Positions 54,327 to 63,220 of a stretch of DNA of 64,000 bases are shown here, piece after piece; positions within the stretch are counted from its first letter, which is position 1; every line of letters begins with the position of its first letter. The DNA comes from Marinihelvus sp963695135. Lineage in GTDB: Bacteria > Pseudomonadota > Gammaproteobacteria > Xanthomonadales > SZUA-36. The notes below the pieces were generated by a model. It searched no databases and was not told the DNA's origin. It saw only the letters and a list, made by a program, of their open reading frames with translations. Both the position numbers and the translations under genes were made by a program. The DNA is taken from positions 310,001 to 374,000 of the forward strand of contig CAVOGA010000003.1 of the NCBI GenBank assembly GCA_963695135.1. The letters are read 5' to 3'.

Positions 54327-55861
54327 TTCACCGCCCCCTGGCGCAGCAGTTCCCGGGCCGCATTGTGGCCGGCCGCGCCGGTCAGGTCGCCGGCCGGGTG
54401 ACAGCCGGCGCCGCACAGCCACAGCCCTTCCAGGGGCGTGCGGTACTGGGCCGCCTCGTAGGTGGGCCGCATCATCAGCATCTGGTCCAGAGCAAATTCG
54501 CCGTGGTGCCAGTGGCCACCGGCCAGGCCGTGTTCCCGCTCAAGATCGCCGGGCAACAGCAGCTCACTGGCCAGCACCAGGCGGCGGATACCCGGCGACA
54601 GGGCCTCAAGGCGACCCAGCACCCTGTCCAGCAGGGCGGCGCGCGCCTCGTCGTCCCAGCCGCCCTTGCGCTCTGCGGTGATATACATCACGTGAGCGGA
54701 CAGCACGTGCTGGCCCTGCGGCGCCAGGGACGGGTCCTCCAGCGAAGGCAGGCAGAACTCCATGACCGGCCGCCCGGGGACTTCGCCGTACTTTGACGCA
54801 TCGAAAGCAAATTCGATCGCATCCAGGTCGGGGGCATCCAGCAGCCGGCCACGGGGGCTGTCCAGGCCCGCAAAGACCGGCAGGCCATCCAGGGCCAGGT
54901 GCACCTTGGCCACCAGGCCCCGGGAACGAATGCGCTGGATGCGGTTGGTAAATCCAATTTCCAGCTGCGGCGCCCCGGCCAGGCCAAAAAAGGTGCTTTT
55001 CGGGTCAAGCGATGACACCACGCGCATCGCATCAACCGGCTCACCGCCCGCGAGGGTCACGCCCGTGACCCGTTGCCCTTTCGCATCCGATTCAATCCTC
55101 AGCCGCTCCACGGGGGCACCGGTGCGCATCGTCACACCGGCCTGCGCGGCGGCCGCATTCAGCGCGGCAAGCAGGTTGCCCGGACTGGTGACCGCCCGGC
55201 CGGAGCGACGATAGAGCAGCATCGGCACCGCGTTGTTGGGCGATCGCGGCGCCATCCGGGAGCCGATCAGTCCGTCCCAGGCCAGCAGGGCCTTGAGGGC
55301 CTCGTTGTCCAGCGTTTCGTCGGCCAGGTCCCGCATGGGCAGTGCGAAAACGCGCAGAAATTCGCGAAACTCGTCCCGGCCCAGGCGCCGCAACTTCCAG
55401 GCCAGGCTGCCGAAGGTGCCCAGCTCACGCAGGCCGCCGCTGGCAATACGGGGCATGGTCTTCAACCAGAACGGCGCAAGCGCCTCGCTGAAACGGTCCA
55501 GCTGCGCAGCCAGCGTTTTCCAGGCGCGGACGTCATCGTCGCCCACTCCGGTCACATCCGGACCCGTAACGGTGACGACCCGGCCATTTCCGGACAGACT
55601 GGAAATAGAGGCCGGGCTCGCAGCCCAGCGCAGCCCGTGCGCCTCCAGCCCAAGGGCCTCCGCCACCGGGGCCTGGAAACTGGTCGCGTGGTGGGCCACG
55701 GGAGCGCTGAAACCGTCCGCAAACATCCGCGGCGCAGCCAGCCCCCCGGCCTGCTGGCCCTGCTCAAGCAGCAACACGCGCTGCCCGCTCTTCGCGAGCA
55801 GGGTTGCGCAAACCAGGCCGTTAACCCCGGCTCCGACGACGATGGTGTCAAAGGCGCTCAT
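54323..55861 (-). CDS. FAD-dependent oxidoreductase, PYROXD2-like (second)
   Basis: 512 residues from ATG 55861; the in-frame TTG at 55864 is less likely. N-terminal FDTIVVGAGVNGLVCATLL with GGLAAPRMFADGFSAPVAHH, and the C-terminal GAGCHPAGDLTGAAGHNAARELL. A shorter, diverged paralogue of its neighbour (ATGA overlap); the pair may form a heterodimer. Most upstream gene of the oxidoreductase-GcvT operon. Confidence 0.88.
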   Translation of the reverse strand: MSAFDTIVVGAGVNGLVCATLLAKSGQRVLLLEQGQQAGGLAAPRMFADGFSAPVAHHATSFQAPVAEALGLEAHGLRWAASPASISSLSGNGRVVTVTGPDVTGVGDDDVRAWKTLAAQLDRFSEALAPFWLKTMPRIASGGLRELGTFGSLAWKLRRLGRDEFREFLRVFALPMRDLADETLDNEALKALLAWDGLIGSRMAPRSPNNAVPMLLYRRSGRAVTSPGNLLAALNAAAAQAGVTMRTGAPVERLRIESDAKGQRVTGVTLAGGEPVDAMRVVSSLDPKSTFFGLAGAPQLEIGFTNRIQRIRSRGLVAKVHLALDGLPVFAGLDSPRGRLLDAPDLDAIEFAFDASKYGEVPGRPVMEFCLPSLEDPSLAPQGQHVLSAHVMYITAERKGGWDDEARAALLDRVLGRLEALSPGIRRLVLASELLLPGDLEREHGLAGGHWHHGEFALDQMLMMRPTYEAAQYRTPLEGLWLCGAGCHPAGDLTGAAGHNAARELLRQGAVK

Positions 55862-56038
55862 CAACGCTCCCTCATTGAGTGGGACAAGATGCTAAAACCG
55901 GCACGCCCGCTGCGCCTCCAGCCCTACAGGCACGGCAGCCCGACCCGCCTCACAGGCGGGCAAATGAAATGCCGGCTGCCCGGCGGGCCTGCCAAGGTAA
56001 ACCCATGCTAACCTGACAGCCCAATCCGGGAGATCGTC

Positions 56039-56806
56039 ATGGGCCCAGAGCCGTTTGTCAAAAGTTACCTTGAGGCCTGGAACCGCAATGATGCGCAGGC
56101 CGTGGGCGAGCACCTTGCCCGGGACGGCGTCTACCGGGATATCCCGGCCGGGCTGACGCAGAACCGCGAGGCACTGATTGAAAGTCTCCTGGAGTTCTTC
56201 GGGGATGCGCCGCACCGCTATGAGCTGATTGGCGATGTGGTTTGTGATGCGCACAGGGTGGCCTTCCAGTACCGCATGGTGCCCCTTGATCCGTACGCAG
56301 ACGAACTGGGACTCAAGACCGTACAGGGTGCGGAATTCATTCACATGGAAAAGGGTTTGGCATCCAGCATCAGCGACTACTACCAGCTGGATCAGGCGAT
56401 TGGCGAATCTGTCTCAGCGGGCAGGACCAGCGGACGACGCAAATACGCCAAATCGGGGCTCAGCACGGCACGCATCGAACGGTACAAGCAGCGTCTCAAG
56501 GCGCTCATGGAAGCCGAAGCGCTGTACCTGAATCCCGACCTGACACTGCCCCGGCTTGCCGAGCGCCTGGACTGCTCGGTCAACCACCTCTCGCAGGTCA
56601 TCAATGCCGGCCTGGGCATGAGTTTCTTTGACTGGGTCAGCCAACAGCGAATCGAGCGTGCCAAAACCCTGTTGAAACACGATGACCCGCAGCCGGTTCT
56701 GAATATCGCCTACGCGGTCGGCTTCAATTCCAACTCCGCCTTTTATGCGGCCTTCAAAAAGTGGGTGGGCACCACGCCAACCGCCTACCGGGACCGTTCC
56801 GGCTAG
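56039..56806 (+). CDS. SnoaL/NTF2-like domain fused to an AraC-type DNA-binding domain
   Basis: 255 residues. Residues 1-110 form a SnoaL-like (NTF2) fold (FVKSYLEAWNRNDAQAVGEHLARDGVYRDIP, then RMVPLDPYADELG), a small-ligand pocket fold. Residues about 145-255 are a full AraC HTH pair: LPRLAERLDCSVNHLSQVINAGLGMSFFDWV and VLNIAYAVGFNSNSAFYAAFKKWVGTTPTAYR. This replaces the usual AraC cupin sensor by an NTF2 pocket. Divergent from the oxidoreductase operon (177-base gap), and upstream of the PuuB-like operon, so either may be its target. Confidence 0.88.
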   Translation: MGPEPFVKSYLEAWNRNDAQAVGEHLARDGVYRDIPAGLTQNREALIESLLEFFGDAPHRYELIGDVVCDAHRVAFQYRMVPLDPYADELGLKTVQGAEFIHMEKGLASSISDYYQLDQAIGESVSAGRTSGRRKYAKSGLSTARIERYKQRLKALMEAEALYLNPDLTLPRLAERLDCSVNHLSQVINAGLGMSFFDWVSQQRIERAKTLLKHDDPQPVLNIAYAVGFNSNSAFYAAFKKWVGTTPTAYRDRSG

Positions 56807-56877
56807 AGCACCGGGCAGACCATCCCGGCCTGTAGGGGTGGAGTTATCAGCGGCTTGCTGTTGATTACTATCGCGTG

Positions 56878-57771
56878 ATGCGCGAAGACTCCGCCATGCT
56901 CGGCACTGCCCGCGGCCAACGGCTGCAGCAGCTGTTCAAGTGGACAATCTACAGCCTGCTGGTGGTGAACTTCGGCTTTTACCTGGTCGAGGATGTCACC
57001 CAGTCCATGCACACGCTGCACGCGCACAGCACGGTCCTGGACATGACCGGCGCCTTCGCCACCAGCGCCGCCGTGCTTGCCTGGTTCCTGCTGCTGGCCA
57101 GCCTGGAGCTTGAAACCTATGCGATCGATGACAGCGCCTGGACCCGTCGCATTGAACTGCTGACGCACGGGACGCGCCTGCTGGCCTTCCTGGTCATCGG
57201 CCACTTCGTTTTCGCACTGGTGAGCTGGGCCGTGGAGCTTCAAACGCCGCGTCCGCTGGAGGGCATTTCGTCACCTTGCGAAGTTCTTGACCGGGACCTT
57301 TCCTGGTCTTACAACCTTAACTACGTCGAACTCACGACGGAAAACTGCGCCGGGCTATCAACGGACCAGCAGTTTTATCAGATGGGCAAGGACCCGGTAC
57401 TGACAGATCATGCCGGAATTGTGCTGGCCCAAAAACTCGCCTGGGGCGATGTGCTGGAAATAACGGCCTGGCTGATCATCATCCTGGCGATGGAAGTCAT
57501 GGTCAGACTGCAGGGCCGGGGCATTAGCGAGGGGCGTTTAATGGCGCTGCTCCGGGGCACAAAGTTCACCCTTTACGGCGTGCTTTTCCTGCTGGGCTTC
57601 TGGTGGGCAAGCCTGGGGCACTGGTTGTACCTCTGGGACACCTTTCTGTGGATCGCCGGATTCAGCGTGATCGAAATGAACCTCCGGCTTTGGCGGGATG
57701 AGATACGCCATCAGCGCGCCCAATACCGTGACTCCGAAACCGGCTCAGGCAACTGGAGCATAGATTCATGA
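56878..57771 (+). CDS. multi-pass membrane protein of unknown function
   Basis: 297 residues from ATG 56878; GTG 56875 precedes it directly. About six hydrophobic segments are visible (WTIYSLLVVNFGFYLV, TSAAVLAWFLLLASLEL, TRLLAFLVIGHFVFALVSW, LEITAWLIIILAMEVMV, FTLYGVLFLLGFWWASLGHWLYLW and the last in WIAGFSVIEMNLRLW). A soluble loop about residues 125-185 holds two Cys. I recognise no family. The stop overlaps the PuuB-like oxidase start by four bases (ATGA), indicating joint function. Confidence 0.75.
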   Translation: MREDSAMLGTARGQRLQQLFKWTIYSLLVVNFGFYLVEDVTQSMHTLHAHSTVLDMTGAFATSAAVLAWFLLLASLELETYAIDDSAWTRRIELLTHGTRLLAFLVIGHFVFALVSWAVELQTPRPLEGISSPCEVLDRDLSWSYNLNYVELTTENCAGLSTDQQFYQMGKDPVLTDHAGIVLAQKLAWGDVLEITAWLIIILAMEVMVRLQGRGISEGRLMALLRGTKFTLYGVLFLLGFWWASLGHWLYLWDTFLWIAGFSVIEMNLRLWRDEIRHQRAQYRDSETGSGNWSIDS

Positions 57772-59057
57772 CGACCGAAACGTTCCCGCAGGAACACACC
57801 AACTCCTATTACGCGGCATCCGCAAACCAGGTCACTGACTACCCTGCCCTGCGCAGCAGCGAGTCTGTTGACGTATGTGTTGTCGGCGCCGGCTTTACCG
57901 GCGTATCCACGGCCCTGACACTGGCCGAGCGGGGCTTTTCCGTGGCGATCGTGGAGGCCAACCGCGTCGGCTGGGGCGCTTCCGGCCGCAACGGCGGACA
58001 ACTCATCAACGGCTTCAGCGGCCAGGCCCGTATCCAAAAGAGCCAGCCCCGCGATGTCTCGGAAGAGCTCTGGTCGCTCGGCTGGCGCGGCAACGAACTG
58101 ATTCGCGAACGCGTTGCAAGATACGGGATCCAATGCGATCTGAAAGACGGTTACGTGGAGGTCGCGGTTAAACCGAGTCAGCTGCCCTGGCTTGAGGAGT
58201 ATGCGGAAGAACGGGACAAGCGTAATTTCCCCTTTCGCTACGAGCTCTGGTCAAGGGATGAAACCCGCGAGAAATTGGGTACGGAGGCATTCCACGGCGC
58301 TTTTGCCTGTTACCGGGACGGACACCTGCACCCGCTCAACCTGTGTCTTGGTGAGGCACGGGCCGCACATGGGCTTGGCGTAAAGATCTTTGAACAGTCC
58401 CCCGTCACGGGAATCCGGCATGGCAAACGACCGGTGGTGCAGACCAGCCAGGGCGAGCTCAGCGCAGACACGGTGGTGCTTGCGGGCAATGCCTACAGCA
58501 GGCTTGAGCGCAAGCACCTGGGCAACCTGGTGTTTCCCGCCGGCAGTTACATCATCGCCACCGAGCCCCTGCCTGAGGAGCTCGCGCGGGAAATCAACAG
58601 GGAAGACGTGGCCGTCTGTGACGTCAACAACGTGGTCGACTACTACCGTCTGTCCGCCGACCGGCGTTTGCTCTACGGCGGCGCCTGCAACTATTCCGGG
58701 CGGGAACCGCGCAGCATTCGGGAGTTCATCCAGCCGCGTATGCTGAAGGTCTACCCGCAACTCAGGGATGTGCGTATCGATTACCAGTGGGGCGGCAAGA
58801 TCGGAATCGTGCTGAACCGGGTGCCCGCGGTCGGCCGCATCCATGAGAATGTTTTCTACTGCCAGGGTTACTCCGGCCACGGGGTCAATGCGAGTCATCT
58901 CATGGGCGAAATCATGGCCGATGCGGTCGCCGGCACCCTCGAGCGCTTTGACCTGTTTGCCAGGGTGAAGCACTTCCGTATCCCGGGAACCCAGTGGATG
59001 GGCAATCAGCTGATCGCCCTGGGCATGCTCTATTACAAGCTCAAAGACAAACTCTGA
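57768..59057 (+). CDS. FAD-dependent amine oxidoreductase (PuuB/DadA-like)
   Basis: 429 residues. Dinucleotide-binding motif VVGAGFTGVSTALTLAERG; the next block GWGASGRNGGQLINGFSG is the family FAD-binding Ser/Arg-Asn motif. KIGIVLNRVPAVGRIHENVFYCQGYSGHGVNAS near the end binds the isoalloxazine ring. Best overall similarity is to gamma-glutamylputrescine oxidase PuuB and related DAO-family enzymes. Coupled to the membrane protein before it and followed by an SSS transporter after 61 bases. Confidence 0.9.
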   Translation: MTTETFPQEHTNSYYAASANQVTDYPALRSSESVDVCVVGAGFTGVSTALTLAERGFSVAIVEANRVGWGASGRNGGQLINGFSGQARIQKSQPRDVSEELWSLGWRGNELIRERVARYGIQCDLKDGYVEVAVKPSQLPWLEEYAEERDKRNFPFRYELWSRDETREKLGTEAFHGAFACYRDGHLHPLNLCLGEARAAHGLGVKIFEQSPVTGIRHGKRPVVQTSQGELSADTVVLAGNAYSRLERKHLGNLVFPAGSYIIATEPLPEELAREINREDVAVCDVNNVVDYYRLSADRRLLYGGACNYSGREPRSIREFIQPRMLKVYPQLRDVRIDYQWGGKIGIVLNRVPAVGRIHENVFYCQGYSGHGVNASHLMGEIMADAVAGTLERFDLFARVKHFRIPGTQWMGNQLIALGMLYYKLKDKL

Positions 59058-59118
59058 TTGACCGGCGGCAGCCGCCGCTGTGTCAGAATGCGGGCTTCCC
59101 GGAAACGGAATCGTTCTC

Positions 59119-60852
59119 ATGGATATCTATGCCGGCGCGATGCTTGCCAGCCTGCTGGTATACCTGCTGGTCGGCAACTATGCGGGCCGCCGGGTCCGGC
59201 ACCTGGATGACTATTTTGTTGCCGGCCGCAATGCGCCAACGGTGCTGATTGTCGGCACGCTGGTGGCCAGCGTCATGTCGACCAATGCCTTCCTCGGCGA
59301 AACCGGCTTTGTGTATGACGGCCAGGGCGGCGCCTACCTGTTGTGGCCGGGCATTGCCGCGACCTTCTACGTCTACGGCGCCCTGTTTTTCGGGCGCTAT
59401 CTGCGCCGCAGCCGGGCCATTACGGTCGCGGAGTATTTTGGACAGCGGTTCAGCGCGCAGCGGGTCCAGACCGTTGCCGGTCTCACGATTATCTTCGGAT
59501 TGGGCGGCTACCTGCTGGCCGTCACCCAGGGCGCGGCCTACCTGCTGACCCAGGTTCTTGATGTCAGCTATACCCAGGCCCTGCTGATCAGCTGGGCCAG
59601 CTACACGGGCTTTACGCTCTACGCGGGCTCCCGCGGCGTAATTCTCACCGATACGCTGATGTTTCTGCTGTTTACCTTCGTGGCCTTCGCCGCCCTCTTC
59701 TTCCTGCTCGGCGAAGCGGGCGGCATGAGCAGTGCAGTGACCCAGCTGTCCCAGCTGTCCTCCAAGGAGGGGCTGATGTCCTGGACCGGGATCGTTGGTG
59801 ACGACTCGCCCTTTTCCTCGGGCCTGGATTTTGCCCTCTGGAATATCACCCTGGCGATTGCCTGGGGCATGGTTTACGCGGTCAGCCCCTGGCAGTCCAG
59901 CCGTTACCTGATCGCCCGCAACGAACACGTGGTGATCCGCGCCGCCTGCGTGGCGGCGGTATGCCTCACGTTTCTGGAGGCGGTCCTGTACTTCGGCGGC
60001 ACGGTGGTGAACCTCTGGGACGAGGCGGTCGACCCGCCCCACCAGGTGATGATTTATGCGGCCCGGGAGCTGCTGCCACCGCTGCTGGGCGCCGGGCTCC
60101 TGGCCGGCATCATGGCGGCCGCCCTGTCCTCGGCTTCCACCTTCCTGTCCCTGGTGGGATTCAGCGTGAGCAACGACCTGTTTCCCAACCGGATCATGGA
60201 TGAGCAAAAGCTGCTGCGCATCAGTCGCTGGACCATGCTGGCCATCGGCCTGGTAACCCTGGTTGTCGCCTTCCGCGCACCAGTGGACCTGTTCTGGCTG
60301 ACCTATTTCGTCGGCACGCTGTTTGCCTCGTCCTGGGGCCCGGTGGCGCTGATGAGCGTCTGGAGCCGGCGCATCACGGCCGACGCGGCATTCTGGGGCA
60401 TCATCAGCGGCTTCGTGTTCAACGTGGGACCGAAGGGTCTGGAGACCCTGGGCTGGGTCACGCTGCCCTTCTGGCTGGACCCGGTATTGCTTGGCGGGCT
60501 GGTCAGCCTGGTCACCGTATTGCTGGTGTCGCGTTGGGGCAGCCCCAGCCGCGCCGAGCACCTCTTCCGCCTCCGCATGCACCGCACCCCGGCGTCGGAA
60601 CGTGACCGCTCCGCCTATCGCCTGACCCGGCTGGCGCCGCTCACGCTGGTGCTGTACAGCTGCGGCGCCGCCCTGCTGTACTTCAACTTCTACATCAGGC
60701 CGTACGAGGAAGTGACCGGTGTCACGGCGGTGATGGAGCGCGCCCTGGTATTTGCCGGGCCGGTGCTGTGGATCATGGCCGCGGGGGTCGCATGGTGGGT
60801 ATTGCAGCGCAGCTACCGTCCGCCCGGGCGACAGTCCGGAGCGCGTGGCTGA
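59119..60852 (+). CDS. sodium:solute symporter (SSS) family protein
   Basis: 577 residues from ATG 59119 (MDIYAGAMLASLLVYLLVG). About 13 TM helices of the LeuT-like SSS fold: HLDDYFVAGRNAPTVLIVGTLVASVMSTNAFLGETGF (TM1-2 with the Ser/Asn/Glu of the Na2 site), YLLAVTQGAAYLL, SSASTFLSLVGFSVSNDLF (SSxS motif of TM8) and FVGTLFASSWGPVALMSVW. Likely imports the amine substrate of the PuuB-like oxidase, driven by Na+. Confidence 0.9.
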   Translation: MDIYAGAMLASLLVYLLVGNYAGRRVRHLDDYFVAGRNAPTVLIVGTLVASVMSTNAFLGETGFVYDGQGGAYLLWPGIAATFYVYGALFFGRYLRRSRAITVAEYFGQRFSAQRVQTVAGLTIIFGLGGYLLAVTQGAAYLLTQVLDVSYTQALLISWASYTGFTLYAGSRGVILTDTLMFLLFTFVAFAALFFLLGEAGGMSSAVTQLSQLSSKEGLMSWTGIVGDDSPFSSGLDFALWNITLAIAWGMVYAVSPWQSSRYLIARNEHVVIRAACVAAVCLTFLEAVLYFGGTVVNLWDEAVDPPHQVMIYAARELLPPLLGAGLLAGIMAAALSSASTFLSLVGFSVSNDLFPNRIMDEQKLLRISRWTMLAIGLVTLVVAFRAPVDLFWLTYFVGTLFASSWGPVALMSVWSRRITADAAFWGIISGFVFNVGPKGLETLGWVTLPFWLDPVLLGGLVSLVTVLLVSRWGSPSRAEHLFRLRMHRTPASERDRSAYRLTRLAPLTLVLYSCGAALLYFNFYIRPYEEVTGVTAVMERALVFAGPVLWIMAAGVAWWVLQRSYRPPGRQSGARG

Positions 60853-60868
60853 GCGCTCATGAATGCGC

Positions 60869-62164
60869 TCAGACTTCCTGCAGACGGTAGGTCATTACCG
60901 CGCCGACCAGGCCCATAAAGGCCAGCAGTGCAATCACGCCGGCATTGCCGAACCAGGGCACCAGCAGGCCGACGCTGCCGACCAGTAACAACAGCACGCC
61001 GATCACGGAATTGCTGATGGCCACGTAATCCGTACGCAGGTTGCCATCACCCAGGTTGACGACATAGGTGCTGCGCCCGACGCGCACACCCTCGTGGGCA
61101 ATCGCCAGCACCAGGTAAGCCATGGGCAGAAACCACCAGTTTCCCAGCCAGCCGGTGTTGGCCTGCGCTACGGCAAAGGTGAGCAATCCAATACCCGAGG
61201 TGACCAGCGCCGCCGCGAACATGACAAGACGGCTGGAACGGTCCGCAAAACGGCCCCAGACAGGACCGCTGACCAGCCCGGCCAGGCCGGAAGCGATCAC
61301 GAACCCCCCCAGGGCGGCCAGACCGGAGGCCTCGCCCTGCTGGGCCAGCGCCACGTAGAACGGGGCGCTGAGCGCGGAGCACATGAGCAGGGCGCGGGCG
61401 ATGACGAAATGCCGAAACCCCGGATCGTCCCGCAGCAGGGACAGGCGCCGCACCGAGTCCAGCGCGGATCGGCCACCGCCGGTTTCGCCCGGCTGCTCAT
61501 CCACCCGGGCAAAGACCCCGGAGGCAAGCCACCACAGCAGCGCCCCGCCCAGCAGCAGACCGGCGAGCACCGGAATCTCCAGTCCGGCCCCGGGTACGAC
61601 CACAACGATCACCCCGACCGCCACACCGATCAGGCCGGAGACGCTGGAAGCCCAGCCGGCGAGCTGGCCGCGTTTCGGCTTGGGAATTGTCTTGCCGAGC
61701 ACGTCCTTGTAAGCGATGGAGCTGAGGCTGCGACACAGGCTGAACAGGGCGACCAGGCCGAGCATGGCCCAGCCGGCCGGCACCCCCTCCAGGGTCAGCG
61801 CGACGACGGCCAGACCCGCCATGGCGAGACCCTGGCCAAGGCTGCCGAACACCCAGACCCACTTGCGCAAGGCCAGGCGCCGGATCACACCACCCAGGAA
61901 CAGCTGGGGAACCATGGCGCCGGACTCGCGCAAGGGCACCAGGTAACCCAGTACATAGGGGGGCGCTCCCAGGGCGCTGACCAGCCAGGCCAGCGTGGTC
62001 TTGGGGTTGGTGATTGCGTCACCCAGCTTGGTCAGACTCAGGCTGGCAAGTATCAGGACGAAATTGCGCGGCGTTTCCTGGCAAGCCTGCTCCGGAATGT
62101 CCTCGCACAGCCGGCCGTCCGTATCGTCGGTCAGGAGTTCGTAAACGTTTTCCGGCTGGCTCAT
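60869..62164 (-). CDS. MFS transporter
   Basis: 431 residues from ATG 62164 (MSQPENVYELLTDDTDGRLC), twelve TM helices in two halves. An unusual 40-residue soluble acidic/Cys-containing N-terminus precedes TM1. The A-like loop motif is PKPKRGQLAGWASSVSG between halves and GRFADRSSRLVMFAAALV in the second half. Substrate unknown. Starts 20 bases downstream of the patatin gene stop, so the two are probably co-transcribed. Confidence 0.85.
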   Translation of the reverse strand: MSQPENVYELLTDDTDGRLCEDIPEQACQETPRNFVLILASLSLTKLGDAITNPKTTLAWLVSALGAPPYVLGYLVPLRESGAMVPQLFLGGVIRRLALRKWVWVFGSLGQGLAMAGLAVVALTLEGVPAGWAMLGLVALFSLCRSLSSIAYKDVLGKTIPKPKRGQLAGWASSVSGLIGVAVGVIVVVVPGAGLEIPVLAGLLLGGALLWWLASGVFARVDEQPGETGGGRSALDSVRRLSLLRDDPGFRHFVIARALLMCSALSAPFYVALAQQGEASGLAALGGFVIASGLAGLVSGPVWGRFADRSSRLVMFAAALVTSGIGLLTFAVAQANTGWLGNWWFLPMAYLVLAIAHEGVRVGRSTYVVNLGDGNLRTDYVAISNSVIGVLLLLVGSVGLLVPWFGNAGVIALLAFMGLVGAVMTYRLQEV

Positions 62165-62183
62165 AAGGTCGGGGGGCTGCTGC

Positions 62184-63080
62184 TCACAGGCCCAAATCGT
62201 CCAGGGCCCGCAGCGTGTTTTCATAACCCAGCGCCGCCATCTCCTCGGCCCGGTTGAACTCAAAGAAGCTGGCGCAGTCCCTCGGGATATCAACGACCAC
62301 GTGCGGCTCGTAGGCGGCCAGCTTGAGGCGTGCAATCCCGCCCTGCATCACGTCGATGGACCGCACCAGCATTTCCCGCGCACCCGGCAGCTCCGGGGCA
62401 TCTGCCTTGTGGCCATTGAACAGCTCGGCCATGAAGCGGACGATCCGGTTGCTGTACTCGGTATCCTCCGCGTGGTTCTCGGGCCGCTTTTCCGGCGGCT
62501 TGCTGAGGTGATGCCCGGAGGTCGCGTTGAGGTTGACGGCAATCGTAAGGTCGGTATCGTCGCTCAGGGTCGGGGCGATCGGAATCGGGTTGACCAGGCC
62601 GCCGTCCACCAGCGTGCGACCGTTGCGCCGCACCGGCGCAAACACGCCGGGAACCGCACTGGAGGCCTGGATCGCCGTGAACAACGGTCCGTCGTTGAGC
62701 CAGACCTCGCGCTGGCTGTCGATATCCGTGGCCACGGCGACGAAGCCCACGGGCAGTTCCTCGATCTGGCGATGACCGATCAGCTCGCCGAGCGCGTCAA
62801 ACACCCGGTCGCCCTTGAATACCGCGCCGCGAAAAGAAAAATCCAGAAGTTTCACCACGTCCGGTATGTCCAGCCGGTAGGCCCATTCCGTATAGGCATC
62901 CAGGGCGCCGGCCGCGTAAATGCCGCCAATCACGGCACCCATGGACGTACCCGCCACGTTCTTGATTTTCAGGCCGCGCTCTTCAATTGCGCGGATTACG
63001 CCGAGGTGCGCATGCCCGCGGGCGCCACCGCTACCCAGCACCAGCGATACGCCCCGTCCGGCTGCTTTCGCTTCAGTCAT
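62184..63080 (-). CDS. patatin-like phospholipase
   Basis: 298 residues, cytosolic (no signal). Oxyanion hole GSGGARGHAHLGVI, the nucleophile GTSMGAVIGG (GxSxG, Ser near residue 46), and the dyad Asp in LVDGGLVNPIP. These are the complete patatin catalytic elements. The C-terminal third (FEFNRAEEMAALGYENTLRAL) is the usual helical tail. Bacterial patatins of this RssA-like form hydrolyse phospholipid or lysophospholipid acyl esters. Confidence 0.92.
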   Translation of the reverse strand: MTEAKAAGRGVSLVLGSGGARGHAHLGVIRAIEERGLKIKNVAGTSMGAVIGGIYAAGALDAYTEWAYRLDIPDVVKLLDFSFRGAVFKGDRVFDALGELIGHRQIEELPVGFVAVATDIDSQREVWLNDGPLFTAIQASSAVPGVFAPVRRNGRTLVDGGLVNPIPIAPTLSDDTDLTIAVNLNATSGHHLSKPPEKRPENHAEDTEYSNRIVRFMAELFNGHKADAPELPGAREMLVRSIDVMQGGIARLKLAAYEPHVVVDIPRDCASFFEFNRAEEMAALGYENTLRALDDLGL

Positions 63081-63220
63081 GAATTGTCACCATTCAACTC
63101 CCGCTCCTGATACCGGTCCCGTCCATCCCTGTATGGTGTCGAAACGCGAAATTCCCATCGCTGCTTTATGTTAACGGGCAATCTAGTAGTATCTGGCGCC
63201 TGCCCAAGGTAAGGAACTCC

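Noticed and set aside
59083..60582. A 499-codon minus-strand open frame
   Set aside because: Antisense to the SSS transporter, His/Gln/Arg-rich, without motifs; a shadow.
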